This document shows, piece after piece, positions 29,471 to 42,886 of a DNA stretch of 64,000 nucleotides (its first letter is position 1; every line of letters begins with the position of its first letter). Under the pieces are notes generated by a model. That model did not search any database, was not told the DNA's origin, and saw only the letters and a program-made list of their open reading frames with translations. Source of the stretch: Meghimatium bilineatum (lineage: Eukaryota > Mollusca > Gastropoda > Stylommatophora > Philomycidae). Location: contig CM067322.1 in the NCBI GenBank assembly GCA_034231615.1, positions 60,066,245 through 60,130,244 on the forward strand, in the 5' to 3' direction. The position numbers and the translations under genes are program-made.

Positions 29471-32400
29471 AACATTCCTTGGACACTGCTGCATTCCTGG
29501 TGGGCTGTAACAATCCTTGGATCCTGCTGTATTCCTGGTAGGTCGTATCGATGCTTGGATACAGTTGAATTAGATTGTCTCGCTTCGAGGACTAAATATG
29601 CACCCCTAAATCTTCCTATCAGAACCATGACTCTGACACAAACATGACCCTGACACAATACAAAACAAAACAAATGAAACAAAACAAAAACAAGAAAATA
29701 AATACAAAACATACCAAAAACAAAGCAAAAACAAACAAAACTACATCAAAATAGAAAGAAAACACAACATACAAAACATAAATCAAAACACACAACACAA
29801 CAAAATAAATGAAAACAAATACACAACACAACAGAAAAAAACATCATAAAACATAACAAAAATAAAACAAACACAACATAGAAAACAAAGAAAAACAGAA
29901 CAAAATAAACGAAAAATCAACACAAAAAACAAAAGTAAAATGAAAACAAACCATACCAAAAACAAATAAAAACAAGCATTCTTGTATACATATTTGTATT
30001 TGACCAGGAGTTTAAGAAGAGGATCTATCTAGCTATCTATCCATCCATTTATCTGTTTTTGTTTCGCTTTGTTCTGTTGTTTTTTATTTGTTTATGTTGT
30101 TTTGTATAGTTATTTTGTTGTTTTTGCTTTTTTAATGTTCTATTTTGTTTGTTTAATTTAATGTGTTTCTGTTTTGGTTTTTTGTGTATGTGTTTTGTTT
30201 TTATGTTTTCTCCTTTTTTCTTTGTTTTTCAAAAAAAACTTTCTTTTTTTCTGGTTTGATTGTTTAAATATGGTTGTTTTGGGTTTATGTTGTTTTGTTG
30301 TGTTTTCTTTTCTTTTCTTTTTGTTATGCTATGTTATGTTTTTGATTTTTCCTTTGTTCTTTTCAATTTTGTTGTTCTTGTGTGTTGTTTCGTTTTATTT
30401 TTGGTATTTTGTTTTGTTTTTTCATATCTTTATTGTTTTTTAAATTTAACTTGTGTTATTTTATGTTATGTTTGTGATTTTTCTATTATTATTAATTTTT
30501 TTTGCATCATTATATTTTTGTTGGTTTTATGTTTTGTGTGTTTTGCTGTATTTTGTTTGTTTTTATTTTTATGTTTTATTCCTTTTCGTTTTTAGTTTGA
30601 TTCTCGTGTATTTTTTTTGCTATGTTTTGTTCTTTTTTGGTTTATGTTTTGTTTAATTTGTATTGAGTTATGTTGTTTTTTATTTCTTTGATGTTATTTT
30701 TTGTTGTTGTTGTTTCGTTGTTGTTTTTTTGTATTTTTGATTTTTTTGTAAAATTTAATTTTTGTAATTATTTAAAGTTAATTTTCTTTAAATTTGTTGT
30801 GTTTTGTTTTTCTTTATTATTGTTTTGTTATTGTAGTATAATATCTTGTTTTCTTTTGCTGTGTTTTGGTTTTCTTCATTTGATTTTTTTGTTTTGTTCT
30901 CTTGTTTATTTGATGTGCTATGTTTTGTTTTTTTCTTTTAGTTTATGCTGTTGTTTTATTTTTGTTGCGTTATGAATTGTTTTTTTCTTGTTTTTTCAGT
31001 TTTCTCAAATTTGTATTTCTTTTTTTCTGCTTTGATTTTTTTTAAATGTTTGTTATGATTTGGGTTTCTGTTTTATTTTTGTTGCGTTATGTTGTGTTGT
31101 GTTTTTGTTGTTTTCATTTCTTTTTATTTTGCTATATTGTGTTTTGTTGTTTTCTTTGTTGTTTGTTTTTATGTTTTGTTGTTCTTTTGTGTTGTTTCGT
31201 TTTATTTTGGGTATTTTGTTATTTTATATCTTTATTGTATTTTTGTTTTAATTATTTTTGTTATTTTATGTTTTGTTTTTGTATTATATTTTGTTATGTT
31301 GTATTTTTTTGTATTGCCGTTTTGTTTGTTTTTAATCTCTTGTATTTTTGATGTGCTATGTTTGGTAATATTTTTGTTTTTTTTCAGCTATATTTTGTTT
31401 TGTTTTTGTTGCATTATGTGTTGTTTTATTTTATTTTTGTTTTACTATGTTCTGTTTTGTTGCTTTATTACTTTGTTGTTTGTTTTCTGTTTTGTTCTTT
31501 TGTGTTGTTATTGATATTTTTTTGTATGTTTATATATTTCTTTGTTGTTTTTTTAAATTTAATTTTTGTTATTTAATGTGTTTTTTTTTAAATTTTGTTG
31601 TGTTTTGTTTGTTTTAATTTTTGTTTATTTTTATGTTTAGTTTGTTTCTCTTGTATTTTTTTTCCCTATCTTTTGTTCTTTTTTGGTCCATGTTTTGTTC
31701 TATTTTTGTTGAGTTATGTTGTGTTGTTTTTTTTCTTTGATGTTTGTTTTTTTTGCTGTTTTTTATTTAGTTTTTATTTGTATTTTTATATTTTTGATTT
31801 TATTTTTTAAATTAATTGTTGTTATTTTAAGTGTATTTTTATTTTTAATTTGTTGTGTTTTGTTTTCTTTATTATTGTTTTGTTTTTGTATTATAATATT
31901 TTTCTCTTTTGCTGTGTTTTGGTTTTCTTCATTTGCTTTTTTATGTTTTGTTCTCTTGTTTATTTGATGTGCTATGTTTTGTTTTGTTCTTTTAGTTTAT
32001 GTTGTAATGTTATATTTTGTTGCGTTATGTTTTTTTTTCTTGTTTTCTCCAATTTTGTTTGTTTTTTTCTGCTTTGTTTTTTTGTAAATGTTTGTTCTGA
32101 TTTGGGTTTCTGTTTTATTTTTGTTGCGTTATGTTTTTGTTTTGTTGTTTTCCTTTCTTTTATTTTGCTATATTGTGTTTTATTGTTTTCTTTGTTGTTT
32201 GTTTTTATGTTTTGTTGTTCTTTTGTGTTTTTTCGTTTTATTTTAATTATTTTTGTTTTAATTAGTTTTGTTATTTTATGTTTTGTTTTTGTATTATATT
32301 TTGTTATGTTGTGTTTTTTTTTATTGCTGTTTTGTTTTCATTTTTTTCTGTTTTGTTTGTTTTTAATCTCTTGTATTTTTGATGTGCTATGTTTGCTAAT

Positions 32401-32655
32401 ATTTTTTGTTTTTCTGCTATATTTTGTTTTGTTTTTGTTGCATTATGTGTTGTTTTATTTTATTTTTCTTTTGCTATGTTCTGTTTTGTTGCTTTTTTCT
32501 TTGTTGTTTGTTTTCTGTTTTGTTCTTTTGTGTTGTTTCGTTTTGTTTTTGATATTTTTTTGTATTTTTATATATTTTTTATTGTTTTTTTTAAATTTAA
32601 TTTGTATTATTTTATGCTTTCTTCATTATTGTTATGTTGTTGTTTGTTTTTGTTT
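29471..32655. repeat. macrosatellite unit 4, type I core, 3,185 bp
   Basis: Second type I core. The long T/G block resembles that of units 1 and 2. Confidence 0.88.
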
Positions 32656-34765
32656 AACAATCCTTGGACACCGCAGCATTCCTGGTAGGCTGTAACAATC
32701 TTTGAATCCTGCTGTATTTCTGATAGGTCGTATCGATGCTTGGATACAGTTGAATTAGATTGCCTCGCTTCGAGGACTAAATATGCACACATAAATCTTC
32801 CTATCAGAACCATGACTCTGACCCAAACATGACCCTGACACAATACAAAACACAAAAAAACAACAACAAAACACAAACAAGAAAATAAAATAAATACAAA
32901 ACATACCAAAAACAAAAGAAAAACAAAACAACAACAAAATAGAAAGAAAACACAACATACAAAACATAAATCAAAACACACAAAAATCAAACATAACAAA
33001 ATAAATGAAAACAAATACACAACACAACAGAAAAGAACATCACAAAACATAACAATACCAAAAAAAACACAACAAAGAAAAACAACAAAATAAACGAAAA
33101 ATCAACACAAAAAATCAAAAGTAAAATGAAAACAAACCATACCAAAAACAAAATAAAAACAAGCATTCTTGTAGACATTTTTGTATTTGACCAGGAGTTT
33201 AAGAAGAGGATCTATCTAGCTATCTATCCATCCATTTATCTGTTTTTGTTTCGCTTTGTTCTGTTGTTTTGTATAGTTTTGTGTTGTTTTTTTATTTTTT
33301 AATGTTCTATTTTGTTTGTTTAATTTAATGTGTTTCTGTTACGGTTTTTTTGTGTATGTGTTTTGTTTTTATGTTTTCTCCTCTTTTTTTTCCAAATTGT
33401 GTTTGTTTTTTCTGGTTCGATTGTTTAAATATGTTTGTTCTGGGTTTATGTTGTTTTGTTGTGTTTTCTTTTCTTTTTGTTATGCTATGTTATGTTTTGA
33501 TTTTTTATTTGTTCTTTTCTATTTTGTTGTTCTTGTGTGTTGTTTCGTTTTATTTATGGTATTTTGTTTTGTTATTTTATATCTTTATTGTTTTTTTAAT
33601 TTAATTTTGTTTGTTATTTTATGTTATGTTTTTTTATTATTATTGTTTAGTTTTTGCATCATTATATTTTCGTTGGTTTTATGTTTTGTGTGTTTTGCTG
33701 TGTTATTTTTATTTCTTTTCGTTTTTAGTTTGATTGTCGTTGATTTATTTTTTTTTGCTGTTTTGTTCTTTTTTGGTTTATGTTTATTTTTATTTAGTTA
33801 TGTTGTGTTTTTCTCTTCTTTAATGTTGTGTTTTTTTTTCTTTGATGTTCGGTTTTTTTGTATTTTTTTATATTTTTGAATTGTTTTTTTTTTTAATTTA
33901 ATTTTTGTAGTTATTTTAAGTTAATTTATTTTTTTAATTTGTTGTTTTGTTTTCTTTATTATTGTTTTGTTTTTGTAGTATAATATTTTGTTTTCTTTTG
34001 CTGTGTTTTGGTTTTCTTCATTTGCTTTTTTCTGTTTTGTTCTCTTGTTTATTTGATGTGCTATGTTTTGTTTTGTTCTTTTAGTTTATGTTGTTTAATT
34101 TTTGTTGCGTATTTGTTGTTTTCTTTGTTTTCTCAAAATTTGTTTGTTTTTTCTGCTTTGATTTTTTTTTAATGTTTGTTCTGATTTGCGTTTCTGTTTT
34201 ATTTTTGTTGCGTTATGTTTTGCTGTGTTTTTGTTTTGTTGTTTTCATTTCTTTTTATTTTGCTATATTGTGTTTTCTTTGTTGTTTGTTTTTATGTTTT
34301 GTTGTTCTTTTGTGTTGTTTCGTTTTATATTGGGTATTTTGTTATTTCATATCTTTATTGTATTTTTGTTTTAATTAGTTTTGTTATTTTATGTTTCGTT
34401 TCTGTATTATATTTTGTTATGATGTGTTTTTTTGTATTGCTGTTTTGTTTTCATTTTTTTCTGTTTTGTTTGTTTTTAATCTCTTGTATTTTTGATGTGC
34501 TATGTTTGTTAATATTTTTGTTTCTCTGCTATATTTTGTTTTGTTTTCGTTGCATTATGTGTTGTTTTATTTTATTTTTGTTTTGCTATGTTCTGTTTTG
34601 TTGATTTTTTCTTTGTTGTTTGTTTTCTGTTTTGTTCTTTTGTGTTGTTTCGTTTTGTTTTTGATATTTTTTGTATTTTTATATATTTTTTATTGTTTTT
34701 TTAAATTTAATTTGTATTATTTTATGTTTTCTTTATTATTGTTATGTTGTTGTTTGTTTTTGTTT
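32656..34765. repeat. macrosatellite unit 5, type II core, 2,110 bp
   Basis: Type II core, with CACACATAAATC where most units have CACCCATAAATC. First of the run of roughly 2-kb units. Confidence 0.88.
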
Positions 34766-36802
34766 AACAATCCTTGGACACCGCAGCATTCTTGGTAGGC
34801 TGTAACAATCTTTGAATCCTGCTGTATTTCTGATAGGTCGTATCGATGCTTTGATACAGTTGAATTAGATTGCCTCACTTCGAGGACACCCTCGAATATG
34901 CACCCATAAATCTTCCTATCAGAACCATGACTCTGACCCAAACATAACCCTGACACAATACAAAACAAAACAAAAACAAAACACAAACAAGAAAATAAAA
35001 TAAATACAAAACATACCAAAAACAAAACAAAACAACATCAAAATAGAAAGAAAACACAACATACAAAACATAAATCAAAACACACAAAAATCAAACATAA
35101 CAAAATAAATGAAAACAAATACACAACACAACAGAAAAAAACATAACAATACAAAAACTAAACAAACACAACAAAGAAAAACAGAACAAAATAAACGAAA
35201 AATCAACACAAAAAATCAAAAGTAAAATGAAAACAAACCATACCAAAAACAAAATAAAAACAAGCATTCTTGTAGACATTTTTGTATTTGACCAGGAGTT
35301 TAAGAAGAGGATCTATCTAGCTATCTATCCATCCATTTATCTGTTTTTGTTTCGCTTTGTTCTGTTGTTTTGTATAGTTTTTGCTTTTTTTAATGTTCTA
35401 TTTTGTTTGTTTAATTTAATGTGTTTTTGTTATGGTTTTTTTGTGTATGTGTTTTGTTTTTATGTTTTCTCCTCTTTTTTTTCCAAATTGTGTTTGTGTT
35501 TTTTCTGGTTTGATTGTTTAAATATGTTTGTTCTGGGTTTATGTTGTTTTGTTGTGTTTTCTTTTCTTTTTGTTATGCTATGTTATGTTTTGATTTTTTA
35601 TTTGTTCTTTTCTATTTTGTTGTTCTTGTGTGTTGTTTCGTTTTATTTATGGTATTCTGTTTTGTTATTTTATATCTTTATTGTTTTTTTAATTTAATTT
35701 TGTTTGTTATTTTATGTTATGTTTTTTTTATTATTATTGTTTAGTTTTTGCATCATTATATTTTTGTTGGTTTTATGTTTTGTGTGTTTTGCTGTGTTAT
35801 TTTTATTTCTTTTCGTTTTTAGTTTGATTGTCGTTGATTTATTTTTTTTGCTGTTTTGTTCTATTTTGGTTTGTTTTTTTAAATTTTTATTGAGTTATGT
35901 TGTGTTTTTCTTTTCTTTAATGTTGTGTGTTTTTTTTCTTTGATGTTCGTTTTTTTTTATATTTTTGAATTGTTTTTTTTAAATGTAATTTTTTAAGTTA
36001 TTTTAAGTTAATTTTTTTTTTAATTTGTTGTTTTGTTTTCTTTATGATTGTTTTGTTTTTGTAGTATAATATTTTGTTTTCTTTTGCTGTGTTTTGGTTT
36101 TCTTCATTTGCTTTTTTATGTTTTGTTCTCTTGTTTATTTGATGTGCTATGTTTTGTTTTGTTCTTTTAGTTTATGTTGTTTTATTTTTGTTGCGTTATG
36201 TATTGTTTTCTTTGTTTTCTCAGAATTTGTGTGTTTTTTCTGCTTTGATTTTTTTAAATGTCTTTTCTGATTTGGGTTTCTGTTTTATTTTTGTTGCGTT
36301 ATGTTTTGTTGTGTTTTGCTATATTGTGTTTTGTTGTTTTCTTTGTTGTTTGTTTTTATGTTTTGTTGTTCTCTTCGTTTTATTTTGGGTATTTTGTTAT
36401 TTTATATCTTTATTGTATTTTTGTTTTAATTATTTTTGTTATTTTATGTTTTGTTTCTGTATTATATTTTGTTATGTTGTGTTTTTTTGTATTGCTGTTT
36501 TGTTTTCATTTTTTTCTGTTTTGTTTGTTTTTAATCTCTTGTATTTTTGATGTGCTATGTTTGTTAATATTTTTGTTTCTCTGCTATATTTTGTTTTGTT
36601 TTTGTTGCATTATGTGTTGTTTTATTCTATTTTTGTTTTGCTATGTTCTGTTTTGTTGATTTTTTCTTTGTTGTTTGTTTTCTGTTTTGTTCTTTTGTTT
36701 TGTTTCGTTTTGATATTTTTATATATTTTTTATTGTTTTTTTAAATTTAATTTGTATTATTTTATGTTTTCTTTATTATTGTTATGTTGTTTGTTTTTGT
36801 TT
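34766..36802. repeat. macrosatellite unit 6, type II core, 2,037 bp
   Basis: Core 1 carries an 8-base insertion (GGACACCCTCGAATATG) and the CCTCACTTCGAGG variant of the core hairpin that persists through the central units. Confidence 0.88.
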
Positions 36803-38838
36803 AACAATCCTTGGACACCGCAGCATTCTTGGTAGGCTGTAACAATCTTTGAATCCTGCTGTATTTCTGATAGGTCGTATCGATGCTTGGATACAGTTGA
36901 ATTAGATTGCCTCACTTCGAGGACTAAATATGCACCCATAAATCTTCCTATCAGAACCATGACTCTGACCCAAACATAACCCTGACACAATACAAAACAA
37001 AACAAGAAAATAAAATAAATACAAAACATACCAAAAACAAAACAACATCAAAATAGAAAGAAAACACAACATACAAAACATAAATCAAAACACACAAAAA
37101 TCAAACATAACAAAATAAATGAAAACAAATACACAACACAACAGAAAAAAACATAACAATACAAAAACTAAACAAACACAACAAAGAAAAACAGAACAAA
37201 ATAAACGAAAAATCAACACAAAAAATCAAAAGTAAAATGAAAACAAACCATACCAAAAACAAAATAAAAACAAGCATTCTTATAGACATTTTTTTATTTG
37301 ACCAGGAGTTTAAGAGGAGGATCAATCTAGCTATCTATCCATCCATTTATCTGTTTTTGTTTCGCTTTGTTCTTTTGTTTTGTACAGGTTTTTGCTTTTT
37401 TTAATGTTCTATTTTGTTTGTTTAATTTAATGTGTTTTTGTTATGGTTTTTTTGTGTATGTGTTTTGTTTTTATGTTTTCTCCTTTTTTCTTTGTTTTTC
37501 CAAATATTTTTTTTTCTGGTTTGATTGTTTAAATATGTTTGTTCTGTTTTGGGTTTATGTTGTTTTGTTGTGTTTTCTTTTCTTTTTGTTATGCTATGTT
37601 ATGTTTTGATTTTTTATTTGTTCTTTTCTATTTTGTTGTTCTTGTGTGTTGTTTCGTTTTATTTATGGTATTCTGTTTTGTTATTTTATATCTTTATTGT
37701 TTTTTTAATTTAATTTTGTTTGTTATTTTATGTTATGTTTTTTTATTATTATTGTTTAGTTTTTGCATCATTATATTTTTGTTGGTTTTATGTTTTGTGT
37801 GTTTTGCTGTGTTATTTTTATTTCTTTTCGTTTTTAGTTTGATTGTCGTTGATTTATTTTTTTTGCTGTTTTGTTCTTTTTTGGTTTGTTTTTTTAAATT
37901 TTTATTGAGTTATGTTGTGTTTTTCTTTTCTTTAATGTTGTGTTTTTTTTTCTTTGATGTTCGGTTTTTTTGTATTTTTTTATATTTTTGAATTGTTTTT
38001 TTTTTAAATTTAATTTTTGTAGTTATTTTAAGTTAATTTATTTTTTTAATTTGTTGTTTTGTTTTCTTCATTATTGTTTTGTTTTTGTAGTATAATATTT
38101 TATTTTCTTTTGCTGTGTTTTGGTTTTCTTCATTTGCTTTTTTCTGTTTTGTTCTCTTGTTTATTTGATGTGCTATGTTTTGTTTTGTTCTTTTAGTTTA
38201 TGTTGTTTAATTTTTGTTGCGTATTTGTTGTTTTCTTTGTTTTCTCAAAATTTGTTTGTTTTTTCTGCTTTGATTTTTTTTTAAATGTTTGTTCTGATTT
38301 GCGTTTCTGTTTTATTTTTGTTGCATTATGTTTTGTTGTGTTTTTGTTTTGCTATATTGTGTTTTGTTGTTTTCTTTGTTGTTTGTTTTTATGTTTTGTT
38401 GTTCTTTCGTTTTATTTTGGGTATTTTGTTATTTTATATCTTTATTGTATTTTTGTTTTAATTATTTTTGTTATTTTATGTTTTGTTTCTGTATTATATT
38501 TTGTTATGTTGTGTTTTTTTGTATTGCTGTTTTGTTTTCATTTTTTTCTGTTTTGTTTGTTTTTAATCTCTTGTATTTTTGATGTGCTATGTTTGTTAAT
38601 ATTTTTGTTTCTCTGCTATATTTTGTTTTGTTTTTGTTGCATTATGTGTTGTTTTATTTTATTTTTGTTTTGCTATGTTCTGTTTTGTTGATTTTTTCTT
38701 TGTTGTTTGTTTTCTGTTTTGTTCTTTTGTGTTGTTTCGTTTTGTTTTTGATATTTTTTGTATTTTTATATATTTTTTTAATTTAATTTGTATTATTTTA
38801 TGTTTTCTTTATTATTGTTATGTTGTTTGTTTTTGTTT
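36803..38838. repeat. macrosatellite unit 7, type II core, 2,036 bp
   Basis: Core 2 is variant: TTATAGACATTTTTTTATTT and GAGGAGGATCAATC. Confidence 0.88.
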
Positions 38839-40859
38839 AACAATCCTTGGACACCGCAGCATTCTTGGTAGGCTGTAACAATCTTTGAATCCTGCTGTAT
38901 TTCTGATAGGTCGTATCGATGCTTGGATACAGTTGAATTAGATTGCCTCACTTCGAGGACTAAATATGCACCCATAAATCTTCCTATCAGAACCATGACT
39001 CTGACCCAAACATAACCCTGACACAATACAAAACAAAACACAAACAAGAAAATAAAATAAATACAAAACATACCAAAAACAAAACAACATCAAAATAGAA
39101 AGAAAACACAACATACAAAACATAAATCAAAACACACAAAAATCAAACATAACAAAATAAATGAAAACAAATACACAACACAACAGAAAAAAACATAACA
39201 ATACAAAAACTAAACAAACACAACAAAGAAAAACAGAACAAAATAAACGAAAAATCAACACAAAAAATCAAAAGTAAAATGAAAACAAACCATACCAAAA
39301 ACAAAATAAAAAACGAGCATTCTTATAGACATTTTTGTATTTGACCAGGAGTTTAAGAAGAGGATCTATCTAGCCATCCATTTATCTGTTTTTGTTTCGC
39401 TTTGTTCTGTTGTTTTGTATAGTTTTTGCTTTTTTTAATGTTCTATTTTGTTTGTTTAATTTAATGTGTTTTTGTTATGGTTTTTTTGTGTATGTGTTTT
39501 GTTTTTATGTTTTCTCCTTTTTTCTTTGTTTTTCCAAATATTTTTTTTTCTGGTTTGATTGTTTAAATATGTTTGTTCTGTTTTGGGTTTATGTTGTTTT
39601 GTTGTGTTTTCTTTTCTTTTTGTTATGCTATGTTATGTTTTGATTTTTTATTTGTTCTTTTCTATTTTGTTGTTCTTGTGTGTTGTTTCGTTTTATTTAT
39701 GGTATTCTGTTTTGTTATTTTATATCTTTATTGTTTTTTTAATTTAATTTTGTTTGTTATTTTATGTTATGTTTTTTTATTATTATTGTTTAGTTTTTGC
39801 ATCATTATATTTTTGTTGGTTTTATGTTTTGTGTGTTTTGCTGTGTTATTTTTATTTCTTTTCGTTTTTAGTTTGATTGTCGTTGATTTATTTTTTTTGC
39901 TGTTTTGTTCTTTTTTGGTTTGTTTTTTTAAATTTTTATTGAGTTATGTTGTGTTTTTCTTTTCTTTAATGTTGTGGTTTTTTTTCTTTGATGTTCGGTT
40001 TTTTTGTATTTTTTTATATTTTTGAATTGTTTTTATTTAAATTTTAATTTGGGTAGTTATTTTAAGTTAATTTATTTTTTTAATTTGTTGTTTTGTTTTC
40101 TTCATTATTGTTTTGTTTTTGTAGTATAATATTTTATTTTCTTTTGCTGTGTTTTGGTTTTCTTCATTTGCTTTTTTCTGTTTTGTTCTCTTGTTTATTT
40201 GATGTGCTATGTTTTGTTTTGTTCTTTTAGTTTATGTTGTTTAATTTTTGTTGCGTATTTGTTGTTTTCTTTGTTTTCTCAAAATTTGTTTGTTTTTTCT
40301 GCTTTGATTTTTTTTTAATGTTTGTTCTGATTTGCGTTTCTGTTTTATTTTTGTTGCGTTATGTTTTGCTGTGTTTTGCTATATTGTGTTTTGTTGTTTT
40401 CTTTGTTGTTTGTTTTTATGTTTTGTTGTTCTCTTCGTTTTATTTTGGGTATTTTGTTATTTTATATCTTTATTGTATTTTTGTTTTAATTATTTTTGTT
40501 ATTTTATGTTTTGTTTCTGTATTATATTTTGTTATGTTGTGTTTTTTTGTATTGCTGTTTTGTTTTCATTTTTTTCTGTTTTGTTTGTTTTTAATCTCTT
40601 GTATTTTTGATGTGCTATGTTTGTTAATATTTTTGTTTCTCTGCTATATTTTGTTTTGTTTTTGTTGCATTGTGTTGTTTTATTTTATTTTTGCTATGTT
40701 CTGTTTTGTTGATTTTTTCTTTGTTGTTTGTTTTCTGTTTTGTTCTTTTGTGTTGTTTCGTTTTGTTTTTGATATTTTTTGTATTTTTATATATTTTTTA
40801 AATTTAATTTGTATTATTTTATGTTTTCTTTATTATTGTTATGTTGTTTGTTTTTGTTT
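38839..40859. repeat. macrosatellite unit 8, type II core, 2,021 bp
   Basis: Core 2 has AAACGAGCATTCTTATAG and lacks eight bases of the CTATCTATCCATCC stretch (about 39370). Confidence 0.88.
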
Positions 40860-42886
40860 AACAATCCTTGGACACCGCAGCATTCTTGGTAGGCTGTAAC
40901 AATCTTTGAATCCTGCTGTATTTCTGATAGGTCGTATCGATGCTTGGATACAGTTGAATTAGATTGCCTCACTTCGAGGACTAAATATGCACCCATAAAT
41001 CTTCCTATCAGAACCATGACTCTGACCCAAACATAACCCTGACACAATACAAAACAAAACAAGAAAATAAAATAAATACAAAACATACCAAAAACAAAAC
41101 AAAATCAAAATAGAAAGAAAACACAACATACAAAACATAAATCAAAACACACAAAAATCAAACATAACAAAATAAATGAAAACAAATACACAACACAACA
41201 GAAAAAAACATAACAATACAAAAACTAAACAAACACAACAAAGAAAAACAGAACAAAATAAACGAAAAATCAACACAAAAAATCAAAAGTAAAATGAAAA
41301 CAAACCATACCAAAAACAAAATAAAAACAAGCATTCTTGTAGACATTTTTGTATTTGACCAGGAGTTTAAGAAGAGGATCTATCTAGCTATCTATCCATC
41401 CATTTATCTGTTTTTGTTTCGCTTTGTTCTGTTGTTTTGTATAGTTTTTGCTTTTTTTAATGTTCTATTTTGTTTGTTTAATTTAATGTGTTTTTGTTAT
41501 GGTTTTTTTGTGTATGTGTTTTGTTTTTATGTTTTCTCCTTTTTTCTTTGTTTTTCCAAATATTTTTTTTTCTGGTTTGATTGTTTAAATATGTTTGTTC
41601 TGTTTTGGGTTTATGTTGTTTTGTTGTGTTTTCTTTTCTTTTTGTTATGCTATGTTATGTTTAGATTTTTTATTTGTTCTTTTCTATTTTGTTGTTCTTG
41701 TGTGTTGTTTCGTTTTATTTATGGTATTCTGTTTTGTTATTTTATATCTTTATTGTTTTTTTAATTTAATTTTGTTTGTTATTTTATGTTATGTTTTTTT
41801 ATTATTATTGTTTAGTTTTTGCATCATTATATTTTTGTTGGTTTTATGTTTTGTGTGTTTTGCTGTGTTATTTTTATTTCTTTTCGTTTTTAGTTTGATT
41901 GTCGTTGATTTATTTTTTTTGCTGTTTTGTTCTTTTTTGGTTTGTTTTTTTAAATTTTTATTGAGTTATGTTGTGTTTTTCTTTTCTTTAATGTTGTGGT
42001 TTTTTTTCTTTGATGTTCGGTTTTTTTGTATTTTTTTATATTTTTGAATTGTTTTTATTTAAATTTTAATTTGGGTAGTTATTTTAAGTTAATTTATTTT
42101 TTTAATTTGTTGTTTTGTTTTCTTCATTATTGTTTTGTTTTTGTAGTATAATATTTTATTTTCTTTTGCTGTGTTTTGGTTTTCTTCATTTGCTTTTTTC
42201 TGTTTTGTTCTCTTGTTTATTTGATGTGCTATGTTTTGTTTTGTTCTTTTAGTTTATGTTGTTTAATTTTTGTTGCGTATTTGTTGTTTTCTTTGTTTTC
42301 TCAAAATTTGTTTGTTTTTTCTGCTTTGATTTTTTTTTAATGTTTGTTCTGATTTGCGTTTCTGTTTTATTTTTGTTGCGTTATGTTTTGCTGTGTTTTG
42401 CTATATTGTGTTTTGTTGTTTTCTTTGTTGTTTGTTTTTATGTTTTGTTGTTCTCTTCGTTTTATTTTGGGTATTTTGTTATTTTATATCTTTATTGTAT
42501 TTTTGTTTTAATTATTTTTGTTATTTTATGTTTTGTTTCTGTATTATATTTTGTTATGTTGTGTTTTTTTGTATTGCTGTTTTGTTTTCATTTTTTTCTG
42601 TTTTGTTTGTTTTTAATCTCTTGTATTTTTGATGTGCTATGTTTGTTAATATTTTTGTTTCTCTGCTATATTTTGTTTTGTTTTTGTTGCATTGTGTTGT
42701 TTTATTTTATTTTTGTTTTGCTATGTTCTGTTTTGTTGATTTTTTCTTTGTTGTTTGTTTTCTGTTTTGTTCTTTTGTGTTGTTTCGTTTTGTTTTTGAT
42801 ATTTTTTGTATTTTTATATATTTTTTTAATTTAATTTGTATTATTTTATGTTTTCTTTATTATTGTTATGTTGTTTGTTTTTGTTA
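40860..42886. repeat. macrosatellite unit 9, type II core, 2,027 bp
   Basis: Retains the five-base GTTTT near 42714 that the 2,022-bp units lack. Its tail ends in GTTTTTGTTAAACA. Near-identical to unit 13. Confidence 0.9.
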
